From Modestobacter sp. Leaf380 (GTDB lineage: Bacteria > Actinomycetota > Actinomycetes > Mycobacteriales > Geodermatophilaceae): 64,000 nucleotides of DNA. Location: contig NZ_LMQC01000002.1 of assembly GCF_001424485.1 (NCBI RefSeq), positions 2,387 through 66,386 on the forward strand, written 5' to 3'. The notes beneath the pieces were generated by a model. That model saw only the letters and a list, made by a program, of their open reading frames with translations. It did no database searches and had not been told where the DNA came from. Positions 34,652 through 43,921 of the stretch are shown here, piece after piece; the stretch's first letter is position 1, and every line of letters starts with the position of its first letter. Both the position numbers and the translations under genes were made by a program.

Positions 34652-37600
34652 TCACCGCACCGTGACCGTGCGGCTCACCGTCAGGCCGTCCGCTGTCGCA
34701 GCGGTCAAGGGTGCCGTGCCGAGGGGTACGTCCGCGGGGATCCGCACGGTCGTGCGGGCGGTCCCGTTGACGTCGGTCACGGCCGTGCCCAGGACCCGGT
34801 CTCCGAGGGTGTAGGTCACGTCGGCGTACCGGCTGAACCCGGCCACCGAGATCGTGAGGGTCCCACCGGGGGCGGCCGCGGAGCCGGCGCGCACCGACAC
34901 CGCAGGGTCCGGGTTGATCGTCACCGTCGCGGTGCGGACCGTCGAGACGTTCCCCGCCCGGTCCACGGCCCGGGTGGAGACCACGTGGTCCCCGACCGTG
35001 GAGATGACGACAGCCGCGGTGTACGGCTGCCACGCGCTGCCGTCGACCCGGTACTCGAGGGCGGCGACCCCGGAGTGGCCGTCCGTCGCCGTCGCGGACA
35101 CCGTGATCGGGTTCCTCGGCGTACCGATGGTGACGTTCGGTGCCCGGGTGGCCGTCGCGGCGGGCAGGGTGCGGTCCACCTTCACCACCGTCTGGGCCTG
35201 GGAGCCGGCCACCGTCTCCCCCCCGGCGACCAGTCGGTGGTCGATGAGGGTGCTCCCGTTCTTCGACACGGTCAGGGAGGTGGTGTAGGTGCGCCACGTC
35301 CCCTGGTCGATCCGGTACTGGACACGCTGCCCGGCCGGAGCAGTGAGGGCGACCAGCACCGGCTCCTGGTACCAGCCGTCGGCGGAGGCCTGGTCTGCCG
35401 AGGTGATGCGCACGTCCGCCGTGGTGGCCGGGGGAGCGACGGTCAGCACGACCTCGCGGGTGGCCTCGGTGTTGCCGGCGACGTCGCTGGCCCGGTACTG
35501 CAGCCGGTGCGCCCCGGTGGCCGTGACCGCGATGCCGTCGGCGGGCACTGCTGTCCACGCGCCACCGTCGAGGGCGTACTGGACGGCACCCACGCCGGAG
35601 CCCGAGTCCGCCGCCGTGACCCGCGCCGTGATGGTCGACCCGGCTTGCGCCGTCCCGGATGCCGGGTCGGTCGCGACGCTGCTGACCGGTGCTGTGCGGT
35701 CCACCCGCACCTCCAGCGAGCCTTCAGAGCCGGTGACGGGGGAGCCCCCGACGGAGGCCCGGTACTGGAGCGTCGTCACCCCCTCCGTGGTGACGACGAC
35801 CGGACCGGTCACTGTCTGCCACTCACCGGTGGCGGCCAGCCGGTACTGCGCCGAGGCCGTCGAGGGTGACGGCGTCAGGGCCACCGAGACGTCTCCCCGG
35901 AACCACCCGGCCTCGTTCGCCGGCGACGCCGACGACGGGACGGCGGTCACGGAGACGTCGGCGACCTGCACGGTGTCCCGCACGAGCGGGCTGGCGTCGA
36001 AGGACACCGAGATGGTGGTCTCCCCACGCCCGGTGTAGGACGCCGGGAGCACGAGCGTGGCTCGCTGCTCGGCATCGAGGGTGACCGAGCCCAGCGGCGT
36101 CGGGGACCCGCCTCCCGCCGGGTGGGCGAAGACGCGGCCCACGGTCCCGGCACGGGAGTCGACACCGGTGCGTGCGACCGGGGTTGCGTCGATCGTGATC
36201 GTCGAGCCCGGCAACACCGACTGTTCGGCGACCAGGTCGGACGACGGCGTCCCTGCCGCGAGCGCGGCGGCCGAGGGTGCCACGGGGACCAGGAGCCACT
36301 CCTGCTCGTCGTCGGCGTTGCCGCCTCCGGTCACCGGGGGCTGCAAGACCGGCGTCCCGTTCGAGACGCCGACCACCAGCTGGGGGTTCACGACGGACTG
36401 GATGCGGACGTGCCCGTCGCTGCTGGGCACCAGCGTCCAGGTGCCGCCGGCCCGGTCGTCGACCCACTGGGCGAGGCGCTGACCCGGGGTGGCGTTGCCG
36501 GTCCAGATCGAGGCCTCGCGACCACCGGACCCGTTGAGGAACGTGACTGCCCCACCGGCCTCGGGGACGACGTGCCAGGACTGGGTCGCGGAGTCAGCCG
36601 CGGACCCCGACGCCTCGAGCCGGATGTCGGGACGGTCGGCGTTGCCGCGGTCGGCGTCGTTCGTGCTGTCGCCGGTGCCCCAGACCTGACCGGTGCGGCG
36701 GTTGACGACCTCGTAGTAGGACCCGACAGAACTGCCGAGATCGACCTCGCCGTAGCGGATCGTGGAACCTGCGGTCGCCCCGCCCCAGACGCCCTGGAGC
36801 ACCACGATGCGGCCGGTGTTCGAGACGTACTGCATGGTCCGGCTGTAGCCCGAACCCAGGGTCGTCCGGTAGCGCGTCCACACGCCGTCGCTGCGACCGC
36901 TCGCGTTCACCCAGATGTCGCCGTTGCCGTCGGCGTTGTAGGTGATGCGGCCGTCGGGGAGGACCTCGAGGACGGGGCTGCCCCCGTTCTGCAACTGGCC
37001 CGACCCGGCGTCCGTCGGGAGGTCGCTGATGTTCCCGCCGGCGTCCCCGCTGCCGAACCGGAAGTCCAGCGGGCTGTCCGCGAACTTGTAGTGGGCGATG
37101 TTGCCCCCGCCGAAGTACTCGAACGTCATCATCCACCGGCCATCGGTCGTCGGGACGACCGTCGTCATGCCCGGCCGTCCGCCACCGATCGACACGTCAC
37201 CGGGGGCGCCGAACGTCGTGCCCGAGACGTCCAGCACGGGCTCGCTCCACGACCCGGTGCCGTCCCAGGTCCGGTGCGCCAGGATCTGTGCCCCGGTGTC
37301 CTGGCCGGTGTCGTTGTCCGGCCGCAGGGTGGGCACCCCGGTGACAGCGTCGTACCCCGAGTAGTCGTTCTCGTCGGAGTAGTAGGCGACGAGTCGGCCG
37401 TCGTGGACGAGCAGGTGCGGCTCCCACACGGGGTCGATCTGCCGAGCGGTGTTGGCGGCAGCGATGTTCTGGCCGATGGCCCCGGCGCTGCCACCCTGCC
37501 AGCCACCCCGGGCGATGATGTCCTCGAAGGACCAGTCCGCGCCCTCGTTCGTGCTCGAGTACAGCGCGATGGCCAGGTCGCGGCGGTCTCCGTCGTTGGC

Positions 37601-38119
37601 GGGCACCCAGTTCGGGTCGGCGGCCTTGCGCTCGGTGTAGTACTCGTCCTGCCCGGAGACCACCGTGGCCAGGAGCAGCGTCCCGGCGTCCAGTTCACCG
37701 ACGTCCTCAGGCAGGACGTACAGGTAGGGGTTGGTCCAGTTGCTGGTGTAGGGGTCCATCGCCGGGTCGTCGCTCATCTCGGCAGGCGAGGCCACGGTCG
37801 TCAGCGGCTGCCAGGAGCTGCCGTTGTCGTCGCTCTTGTAGAGCGGCATGGTCTGGCCGACAGCGCCGTCGTTCCCGGCGGTCACCGTCGACAGCTCGAA
37901 CGCCGCCACCAGCCGACCGCTGGGCAACTCGGCGCTCTTGGGGTAGATGGCGCAGTTGCCCCGGCCCTTGAGGCACTCGTTGCCCCCGAGTTCGTACATC
38001 ACGCCACCGGTCGGGGCGTACGCCCGGGCAGTGGGTGGATCGGCCACCGCCACGACCGTCATCGCGGTCAGCGCTGCTGCCACCGCGCCGGCTGCTCTCA
38101 GGGACCTGCGTCTGTGCAC
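34652..38119 (-). CDS. Large secreted sialidase-like beta-propeller protein with lectin and Ig-like repeats
   Basis: 1155 residues. The GTG at 38119 is chosen because GGAG lies 5 bases upstream and it begins a signal peptide (MHRRRSLRAA..., cleavage probably after ARAYA at 35). Residues about 38-465 form a BNR/sialidase-like propeller with two Asp-boxes (SDDNGSSW at 96-103, STNEGADW at 189-196). About 466-613 is a ricin-type lectin-like region with QxW-like repeats (QSW at 513-515, EQEW). The remainder is bacterial Ig/OmpL47-like repeats with alternating 'YRVDGSAWQPY', 'DRAGN' and similar. There is no sortase motif or membrane anchor, so it is probably released. The shared operator ties it to the GH42 genes, so it probably binds or cuts an extracellular galactose-containing glycan; catalytic residues are not identified. 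Confidence 0.85.
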   Translation of the reverse strand: MHRRRSLRAAGAVAAALTAMTVVAVADPPTARAYAPTGGVMYELGGNECLKGRGNCAIYPKSAELPSGRLVAAFELSTVTAGNDGAVGQTMPLYKSDDNGSSWQPLTTVASPAEMSDDPAMDPYTSNWTNPYLYVLPEDVGELDAGTLLLATVVSGQDEYYTERKAADPNWVPANDGDRRDLAIALYSSTNEGADWSFEDIIARGGWQGGSAGAIGQNIAAANTARQIDPVWEPHLLVHDGRLVAYYSDENDYSGYDAVTGVPTLRPDNDTGQDTGAQILAHRTWDGTGSWSEPVLDVSGTTFGAPGDVSIGGGRPGMTTVVPTTDGRWMMTFEYFGGGNIAHYKFADSPLDFRFGSGDAGGNISDLPTDAGSGQLQNGGSPVLEVLPDGRITYNADGNGDIWVNASGRSDGVWTRYRTTLGSGYSRTMQYVSNTGRIVVLQGVWGGATAGSTIRYGEVDLGSSVGSYYEVVNRRTGQVWGTGDSTNDADRGNADRPDIRLEASGSAADSATQSWHVVPEAGGAVTFLNGSGGREASIWTGNATPGQRLAQWVDDRAGGTWTLVPSSDGHVRIQSVVNPQLVVGVSNGTPVLQPPVTGGGNADDEQEWLLVPVAPSAAALAAGTPSSDLVAEQSVLPGSTITIDATPVARTGVDSRAGTVGRVFAHPAGGGSPTPLGSVTLDAEQRATLVLPASYTGRGETTISVSFDASPLVRDTVQVADVSVTAVPSSASPANEAGWFRGDVSVALTPSPSTASAQYRLAATGEWQTVTGPVVVTTEGVTTLQYRASVGGSPVTGSEGSLEVRVDRTAPVSSVATDPASGTAQAGSTITARVTAADSGSGVGAVQYALDGGAWTAVPADGIAVTATGAHRLQYRASDVAGNTEATREVVLTVAPPATTADVRITSADQASADGWYQEPVLVALTAPAGQRVQYRIDQGTWRTYTTSLTVSKNGSTLIDHRLVAGGETVAGSQAQTVVKVDRTLPAATATRAPNVTIGTPRNPITVSATATDGHSGVAALEYRVDGSAWQPYTAAVVISTVGDHVVSTRAVDRAGNVSTVRTATVTINPDPAVSVRAGSAAAPGGTLTISVAGFSRYADVTYTLGDRVLGTAVTDVNGTARTTVRIPADVPLGTAPLTAATADGLTVSRTVTVR

Positions 38120-38356
38120 GTCGTCTCCAGGGTGAGGGATGTCGTCGTCGACTCCGTCGCCGACCACGACCGGTCGCTCCCGCAGGCAGCGGTAGCGGTC
38201 GGGCCCGCCCGCCTCGTCCGTGGACCGTCGGCTCGCCACGTGGGGCGGTCGACGGACGAGGGACCCGCTGTCTGATCAGCACGGGTGGACCGAGATCCCG
38301 AGGTCCGGGCATCTCGCAGGGGTGCCTCGACTGTGGTGCAACACTCCCGCCCGGCT

Positions 38357-38385
38357 GATGTTATCGATAACACAGAAGGGGTCAA
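38357..38385 (-). promoter_or_regulatory. Promoter-operator of the secreted propeller gene
   Basis: On the minus strand: TTGACC (38385-38380), a 16-base spacer, then TAACAT, with a perfect 14-bp palindrome TGTTATCGATAACA at 38359-38372 overlapping the -10. It is one base from the sites at 24225 and 26659 and is followed by the same ATC. The -35 overlaps the stop of the upstream methyltransferase gene. Confidence 0.75.
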
Positions 38386-39104
38386 TGTCCCTGGAGATCC
38401 AGGTGTCGAGCAGGTGTCGGCTCCTCCACCAGGACCGATGCACCCGACGGGTCCTGGTCAGGGGGATCAGCCAGCAGTCGGGTGACGCGAGCGGGAGGCA
38501 GGTTGCCCCAGACGTCGTGCCGGCTGCCGCCGCGGGCCGCGAGCAGGTGCTCGACGCGGGCGTGCCGGAGGCGGTCGGCGTGGCTGCCGGTCAGTCCACG
38601 GAGGTGGCGGCTGCCGAGGTAGGCGAACCAGGTGAGGGACCCGCCGGGCTGCAGCAGCTCCTCGTAGCGGTCCAGCGTGCTGCGGACGAAGTCGGGGTCG
38701 AAGTTCGTGAACGGCAGCGCAGAGACGATGACGTCGTAGCCGGCGGCCAGGTGTGGCTCGGCGTCGGCGAACGCGACGCCGTGCAGACGCGCGTCGACGG
38801 GGGCGCCGGTGAGCAGGTCCCGGAGCGCGGGCAGGAAGGCCGGGTTGACCTCCACGACGTCCAGGCGGCTGCCCGGAGCCAGGAGGGGGAGGAGGACCCG
38901 GGTGACGGCCCCGGTGCCCGCGCCGACCTCCAGCACGGTGAGCGGGCGACCCGTCCGCTCGAGCACGGGGGCGGTGAGGCTGCGGGCCAGCCGCGAGCCG
39001 CTGGGCGCGATCGCGCCGGTGAGGACCGGTCGCGACCAGCTCTGCCGCAGGAAGGACCACCGTGCGCTGCCGCGGGCCCACGCGGTGCAGACCGCCGCGG
39101 TCAC
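38382..39104 (-). CDS. SAM-dependent methyltransferase, phospholipid N-methyltransferase-like
   Basis: 240 residues. SAM motif I 'VLEVGAGTGAVT' is near 57-68, an acidic strand end 'LDVVEVNPAF' follows, and 'VIVSALPFTNFD' stands where PmtA/rRNA dimethylase-like enzymes carry the S-x-LP motif. It resembles phosphatidylethanolamine N-methyltransferases of the PmtA type; the substrate is not proven. GTG start at 39104 without a strong ribosome site. Although upstream of the secreted-protein gene on the same strand, it is separated from it by 262 bases and a dedicated promoter, so it is probably not part of the sugar regulon. Confidence 0.75.
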   Translation of the reverse strand: MTAAVCTAWARGSARWSFLRQSWSRPVLTGAIAPSGSRLARSLTAPVLERTGRPLTVLEVGAGTGAVTRVLLPLLAPGSRLDVVEVNPAFLPALRDLLTGAPVDARLHGVAFADAEPHLAAGYDVIVSALPFTNFDPDFVRSTLDRYEELLQPGGSLTWFAYLGSRHLRGLTGSHADRLRHARVEHLLAARGGSRHDVWGNLPPARVTRLLADPPDQDPSGASVLVEEPTPARHLDLQGH

Positions 39105-39229
39105 GAGGGCCGCCGGCAGGTGACGGTGTGCTGGCGGCGGCTGAGCACGGCCAGGACGAGCAGGGCGCCCACGGGGTCTCCTCGGGGTGGGTCGGCGGTC
39201 ACGGTGGGCTGGGTGCCTGGGGACGAGGG

Positions 39230-39262
39230 CGTCCCGCCGCCGGGGGGGAGGGCGGCGGGACG
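39230..39262. terminator. Terminator of the Old Yellow Enzyme gene
   Basis: Arms 39230-39241 and 39251-39262, a 12-bp perfect stem with a 9-base loop, directly downstream of the leftward gene ending at 39269. Confidence 0.75.
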
Positions 39263-39268
39263 ACCCGT

Positions 39269-40384
39269 TCAGACGCCGGCCTGCTGCAGGGTCGGGTAGT
39301 CGGTGTAGCCGGGGGCGCCGCCCTCGGCGCCCGAGGCGTAGAACGTCGCCGGGTCGGGGGCGTTGAGCGGGTGGTCACCGGCCCAGCGCTCGACGAGGTC
39401 GGGGTTGGCGATCAGCGGTCGTCCCACGACGACGCCGTCGGCGAGGCCGTCGGCGAGGACGTTGACGGCCTGCTCACGCGTGGTGCCGGTGGCGGTGGCC
39501 AGGTTGACCACCGTCGTCCCGCCGAAGGTGCGGCGCAGGTGCTGGACCAGGTCACTGCCGGGCTCGGGGTGCAGCACCGACAAGTAGGCCAGACCCAGCG
39601 GCGCCAGCCCCTCGACCAGGGCGGTGTAGGTGGCGAGGACGTCGTCGGCGTCGGGCTCCTGGACACCCTGCACGCCGACCCCGGGGGAGACCCGGATGCC
39701 GACCCGCGCGGCGCCGATCGCGGCGGAGACCTCGGTGGCGACCTCGATCACGAACCGGGCACGAGCCTGGGGGCTGCCGCCGTAGACGTCGGTGCGGGTG
39801 TTGGAGTCCGCGCCGAGGAACTCGTGCAGCAGGTAGCCGTTGGCCGAGTGCAGCTCGACGCCGTCCAGTCCGGCGTCGACCGCACGCCGTGCAGCGGCGA
39901 CGAACTCGGCCTTGACCGAGACGGCCTCCTCCGTGGTCAGGGCCCGCGGCACGGGGTAGGGCTGCGGGCCGCTGGGGGTGAACACCTCGCCCTGGGTGAT
40001 GGCGATCGCCGAGGGTGCGACGAGGTCGTCGGTGCCGGTCACGTCGGGGTGCGACACCCGGCCAGCGTGCATGACCTGGGCGACGATGCGACCACCGCGG
40101 GCGTGCACGGCGTCGGCGACCCGGGCCCAGCCGGCGGTGTGGGCGTCGGTGGCCAACCCGGCCTGGCCGGTGTAGCCGCGCGAGCCGGTGCTGGGGAAGG
40201 TGCCCTCGGTGACGATCAGGCCGGTGCTGGCGCGCTGGGCGTAGTACTCGACGTTGAGGTCGCTGGGGGTGCCGTCGACGAGCGAGCGCATCCGGGTCAA
40301 GGGCGCCATCACGACGCGGTTGGGGAGCTGGAGGTCACCTGCCTGCAGCGGGGAGAAGAGGTCGGGCGTGGGGTGGGTGCTCAT
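39269..40384 (-). CDS. Old Yellow Enzyme-family alkene reductase
   Basis: 371 residues, FMN-dependent TIM barrel. It opens with 'LFSPLQAGDLQLPNRVVMAPLTRMRS'. The substrate-binding pair His-Asn is in 'VELHSANGYLLHEFL', followed by the family 'SNTRTDVYGG' stretch. It reduces activated C=C bonds (enones, nitroesters, maleimides) with NAD(P)H. ATG at 40384. It follows the SDR gene on the same strand by 41 bases, so the two are probably one operon, divergent from an MmyB-like regulator. Confidence 0.93.
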   Translation of the reverse strand: MSTHPTPDLFSPLQAGDLQLPNRVVMAPLTRMRSLVDGTPSDLNVEYYAQRASTGLIVTEGTFPSTGSRGYTGQAGLATDAHTAGWARVADAVHARGGRIVAQVMHAGRVSHPDVTGTDDLVAPSAIAITQGEVFTPSGPQPYPVPRALTTEEAVSVKAEFVAAARRAVDAGLDGVELHSANGYLLHEFLGADSNTRTDVYGGSPQARARFVIEVATEVSAAIGAARVGIRVSPGVGVQGVQEPDADDVLATYTALVEGLAPLGLAYLSVLHPEPGSDLVQHLRRTFGGTTVVNLATATGTTREQAVNVLADGLADGVVVGRPLIANPDLVERWAGDHPLNAPDPATFYASGAEGGAPGYTDYPTLQQAGV

Positions 40385-40425
40385 GGCTGTCCCTCGGTCT
40401 GGGGTGCGTGTGGGGTGGGCGGGGA

Positions 40426-41265
40426 TCAGGCGTCGTGCGACAGCGATGCGCTGAGCTCGCGGTGGGCGTCGATCTCGGCCTGCAGCGTGGCGATCCGGGC
40501 CTCGATGCCGGCCATCGCGTCGGCACCGGCCACGAAGCGGGCGGGGGGCTCCTCGGAGGTGGCCAGGTCGATCAGCGCGGCGGCGAGCTTCGCGGGGTCA
40601 CCGGGCTGCTGGCCGTTCATCCCGGCGAAGGCGGCGACGGTGGCCTCGGTGCCGGCCGCGTAGTCCTCGATCGTGGAGTCGGCGACGGTGGTGGACTCCG
40701 GGCTGAGCAGCTGGGTGCGGAAGAACCCGGGCTCCACGGTCAGCGTGCGGATGCCGAAGCCGGCGACCTCGGGGGCCAGTGACTCCATGAAGCCCTCGAG
40801 GGCGAACTTGGAGGCGGCGTAGGCGGAGGTGAAGGCGCCGCCGACGATGCCGGCGGTGGAGGTGATGGTGACGACGACGCCGGAGCGCTGGGCCCGCAGC
40901 AGCGGCAGCACCGCCCTGGTGACGTTGAGCGGGCCGGTGAAGTTGGTGTCCATCTGGGCCTGGAAGTGCTCGGGGCTGATCTGCTCGAAGAACCCGGCCT
41001 GGAACGAGCCGGCGTTGTTGACCAGGACGTCGAGCCGACCGAACCGCTCGACCGCGGCGTCCACGGCAGCCTGGATGCTGGCCGGGTCGGTCACGTCCAG
41101 CGCGACGGCGAGCAGGTCCGGGGACTCACCGAGTGCAGCGGTGACCCGGGCGGCGTCGCGGGCGGTGGCCACGACCTGGTGGCCGGCGGTCAGTGCGGCG
41201 CGGGCGATGTCGACGCCCATGCCGCGGGCAGCTCCGGTGACGAGCACGACCTTCTTCTCGGACAC
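40426..41265 (-). CDS. SDR family NAD(P)-dependent oxidoreductase (first)
   Basis: 279 residues, classical short-chain dehydrogenase. Cofactor motif TGAARGMG near 10-17, 'NNAG' after 'LDVLV', and catalytic Ser plus 'YAASK' in 'SAYAASKFALEGF'. The 'MESLAPEVAGFGIRTLTVEPGFFRT' stretch is typical of the branch. Substrate unknown. The GTG at 41265 has GAGGAG 6 bases upstream. It heads an operon with the Old Yellow Enzyme gene, divergent from the MmyB-like regulator at 41443, with a conserved inverted-repeat box between them. Confidence 0.92.
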   Translation of the reverse strand: MSEKKVVLVTGAARGMGVDIARAALTAGHQVVATARDAARVTAALGESPDLLAVALDVTDPASIQAAVDAAVERFGRLDVLVNNAGSFQAGFFEQISPEHFQAQMDTNFTGPLNVTRAVLPLLRAQRSGVVVTITSTAGIVGGAFTSAYAASKFALEGFMESLAPEVAGFGIRTLTVEPGFFRTQLLSPESTTVADSTIEDYAAGTEATVAAFAGMNGQQPGDPAKLAAALIDLATSEEPPARFVAGADAMAGIEARIATLQAEIDAHRELSASLSHDA

Positions 41266-41368
41266 GGTGTTCTCCTCTGCGGTCGAGGTGGGCCTGCGGT
41301 GTGCAGGACGTGTGCGCCTCGATGCCGTCAGGAGCAAGACAACGCGGGATCGACAGCACCAGCCAGAC

Positions 41369-41396
41369 CCGCTGGAGAGGGGTACTCGCAGTGACT
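41369..41396. promoter_or_regulatory. GTACCCC box, copy A
   Basis: On the minus strand AGTCACTGCGAGTACCCCTCTCCAGCGG; the core GAG-TACCCCT-CTC is an inverted repeat. Similar boxes occur at 44815-44869 (B) and 47206-47230 (C), each beside an oxidoreductase gene. It probably binds the MmyB-like regulators. Confidence 0.55.
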
Positions 41397-41442
41397 CCTT
41401 CGGGCGTTCCCGCAGCTCAACGTCGCCCCTACGCTCGATCCC

Positions 41443-42327
41443 GTGAACGACAAGGAAGCCGCCCGGAACGCCGTCCAGGAGTTCCTCAGCACGCGGCGCG
41501 ACCGGACCACCCCCGAGCAGCTCGGTCTGCCGAGCTCTGGCACGCGGCGACGAGTCAAGGGGCTGCGGCGTGAGGAGGTGGCCCTGCTGGCGGGGATCAG
41601 CCCGGAGTACTACGTGCGCCTCGAACGCGGACAGGCGACCGGTCCCTCGGCCAGCGTCGTGGACGCCATCTCCCGGGTGCTCGGGCTCGACGACGACGAG
41701 CGCACCCACTTGGACCGGCTGCTCGCCGCGCTCACCCCGGGGACCCGACGACGGGTCCGGCCCGCGCCCAAGGAGACCATCAGCCCCGGGGTGCAGGTGC
41801 TGCTGGACTCACTGGACCACCTGCCGGCCATGGTGTTCAACTCCCGGCTCGACGTGCTGGCCTTCAACGACCTGGCCCGGGCGCTCTACGCCTCGGTGCT
41901 CCCGGCGGAAGGCCCGGTCAACACCGCCCGGTTGCTCTTCCTGGACGAAGACCGCTTCCGGTCCCTGCAGCCGGACTGGGACGACCTGGCCGACGACGCG
42001 GTCTCCATCCTGAGGATCGAGGCCGGACGCCGTCCCGACGACCCGGCGCTGACGACGCTGATCGGGCAGCTGTCCACCCGCAGCGCTGCGTTCCGCACCC
42101 GCTGGGCCGCGGCGAACGTCCGGGCGCACCGGGGCGGGAGCAAGACCTTCCAGCACCCGGTGGTCGGCCACCTGGTGCTGCCCTTCGAGAACCTCACCGT
42201 CGACGCGACCGGCGACCAGGTCCTGACCGTCTTCACCCCGCAGCCCGGCACCCCGGCGCACGACTCGATCCAGCTGCTGGCCAGCCTGGCGGTGTCGGGG
42301 ACCCGCGGCCCCGCGCGCACGGCCTGA
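41443..42327 (+). CDS. MmyB-like XRE family regulator (first)
   Basis: 294 residues. An N-terminal helix-turn-helix of the XRE type spans about 35-80 ('LRREEVALLAGISPEYYVRLERG'). A long C-terminal domain resembles the MmyB ligand-binding fold ('LPAMVFNSRLDVLAFNDLARALY', 'DWDDLADDAVSILRIEAGRRPDD'), which binds fatty-acid-like ligands in related proteins. GTG start at 41443. Divergent from the SDR/OYE operon, the usual arrangement of such regulators with their target. A close paralogue is at 43916. Confidence 0.9.
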   Translation: MNDKEAARNAVQEFLSTRRDRTTPEQLGLPSSGTRRRVKGLRREEVALLAGISPEYYVRLERGQATGPSASVVDAISRVLGLDDDERTHLDRLLAALTPGTRRRVRPAPKETISPGVQVLLDSLDHLPAMVFNSRLDVLAFNDLARALYASVLPAEGPVNTARLLFLDEDRFRSLQPDWDDLADDAVSILRIEAGRRPDDPALTTLIGQLSTRSAAFRTRWAAANVRAHRGGSKTFQHPVVGHLVLPFENLTVDATGDQVLTVFTPQPGTPAHDSIQLLASLAVSGTRGPARTA

Positions 42328-42344
42328 CCGTGCGACGCCGACCT

Positions 42345-42409
42345 CGACCACGACCTGAGCCACGGCCCACCGACCACGACCGATCGACCACGACCCACCG
42401 ACCACGACA
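42345..42409 (+). repeat. Short degenerate tandem repeat (CGACCACGAC unit)
   Basis: Four copies of CGACCACGAC start at 42345, 42371, 42385 and 42399; the last three are spaced exactly 14 bases apart. The array lies between the regulator and the 6-phosphogluconate dehydrogenase gene. Function unknown. Confidence 0.6.
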
Positions 42410-42424
42410 CGCAGGAGGCACACC

Positions 42425-43891
42425 GTGACCGACGGACGAGACGTCCCCACCGGGCAGGCGAACATCGGGGTGGTGGGTCTGGCCGTGATGGGCTCCAACC
42501 TGGCCCGCAACCTGGCCAGCCGGGAGGGCAACACCGTGGCGGTCTACAACCGCTCACCCGAGCGGACCCGCACTCTGCTCGCCGAGCACCCCGAGGCCGG
42601 GTTCCTCGCCTCGGAGACCGTCGAGGACTTCGTCGCCTCCCTCGCCCGGCCCCGGACGGCGATCATCATGGTCCAGGCCGGCGCGGGAACCGACGCGGTC
42701 ATCGAGCAGCTGGCGGCACACCTCGAGCCCGGTGACGTCCTCGTCGACGGCGGGAACGCCAACTTCGTGGACACCATCCGCCGCGAACGCGACCTCCGCG
42801 AGCGGGGTCTGGACTTCGTGGGCACCGGGATCTCCGGCGGCGAGGAGGGGGCCCTGCACGGGCCCTCGATCATGCCCGGCGGATCGGTCGAGGCCTACCG
42901 GACCCTGGGCCCGATCCTGGAGTCCATCGCGGCCGTCGCCGAGGGCAAGCCGTGCGTCACCCACGTGGGCACCGGCGGGGCCGGCCACTTCGTGAAGATG
43001 GTGCACAACGGCATCGAGTACGCCGACATGCAGCTCATCGCCGAGTCCTACGACCTCCTCCGCCGGGTGGGCGGCCTGGACGTGCCGGCGATCGCCGACG
43101 TGTTCGCGGAGTGGAACGGCGGGGACCTGGAGTCCTACCTGATCGAGATCACCGCCCAGGTGCTCCGCCAGACCGACGCCCGCAGCGGGGGACCGCTCGT
43201 CGACGTCGTCCTGGACGAGGCCGGCTCCAAGGGCACCGGCGTCTGGACCGTGCAGAACGCCGTCGGACTCGGCGTGCCCGTCTCGGGGATCGGTGAGGCG
43301 GTCTTCGCCCGGGCCGTGTCCAGCAAGCGGGCCCAGCGCGACGCCGTCCGGGCGGCGGCGGGACCCCGACCGGCGGCCCATCCGACGCCCCCGGACTTCC
43401 AGGACGACGTCCGCGCGGCGCTGTACGCCTCCAAGGTGGTCGCCTACGCGCAGGGCTTCGACACGATCGTCGCCGGCGCGCAGCAGTACGGCTGGGACAT
43501 CGACCTCGGCGCCATCGCCGAGATCTGGCGGGGCGGCTGCATCATCCGGGCGCAGTTCCTCAACCGCATCGTCGAGGCCTACGAGCGGGACCCGCAGCTG
43601 ACCTCGCTGCTCGAAGACCCGTACTTCGCCCGCGCCGTCTCCGCGGGGGAGGAGGCTTGGCGGCGGGTGGTGTCCACCGCGGCCCTGTCGGCGGTTCCTG
43701 CCCCGGGGTTCGCGTCGGCCCTGGCGTACTTCGACGCGCTCACCTCACCGCGGCTGCCCGCTGCCCTCATCCAGGGGCAGCGGGACTTCTTCGGTGCCCA
43801 CACCTACCGGCGGATCGACACCCCGGGGGTCTTCCACACGCTGTGGTCCGGGGACCGCACCGAGATCGAGACGGTCCCCTCCTCGCACTGA
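42425..43891 (+). CDS. gnd: 6-phosphogluconate dehydrogenase, decarboxylating
   Basis: 488 residues, the long homodimeric form. NADP-binding 'IGVVGLAVMGSNLARN' at the N-terminus, substrate loop 'GTGISGGEEGALHGPSIMPGG', catalytic Lys and Asn in 'FVKMVHNGIEY', and 'IWRGGCIIRA' in the helical domain. It oxidises 6-phosphogluconate to ribulose 5-phosphate in the pentose phosphate pathway and gives NADPH. That fits its place among NADPH-using reductases. AGGAGG precedes the GTG at 42425. Confidence 0.95.
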   Translation: MTDGRDVPTGQANIGVVGLAVMGSNLARNLASREGNTVAVYNRSPERTRTLLAEHPEAGFLASETVEDFVASLARPRTAIIMVQAGAGTDAVIEQLAAHLEPGDVLVDGGNANFVDTIRRERDLRERGLDFVGTGISGGEEGALHGPSIMPGGSVEAYRTLGPILESIAAVAEGKPCVTHVGTGGAGHFVKMVHNGIEYADMQLIAESYDLLRRVGGLDVPAIADVFAEWNGGDLESYLIEITAQVLRQTDARSGGPLVDVVLDEAGSKGTGVWTVQNAVGLGVPVSGIGEAVFARAVSSKRAQRDAVRAAAGPRPAAHPTPPDFQDDVRAALYASKVVAYAQGFDTIVAGAQQYGWDIDLGAIAEIWRGGCIIRAQFLNRIVEAYERDPQLTSLLEDPYFARAVSAGEEAWRRVVSTAALSAVPAPGFASALAYFDALTSPRLPAALIQGQRDFFGAHTYRRIDTPGVFHTLWSGDRTEIETVPSSH

Positions 43892-43895
43892 CCGA

Positions 43896-43921
43896 GGGTG
43901 AGCCCCGCACGGGGCTCACCC
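43896..43921. terminator. Terminator between gnd and the second MmyB-like gene
   Basis: Arms 43896-43906 and 43911-43921, 11 bp perfect with a 4-base loop. The right arm overlaps the last codons of the convergent regulator gene. Confidence 0.75.

Noticed and set aside
36122-38275. A 717-codon plus-strand frame opposite the secreted protein
   Set aside because: Val/Gly/Arg/His-rich shadow composition, no ribosome site, and the opposite strand has clear domains and a signal peptide.
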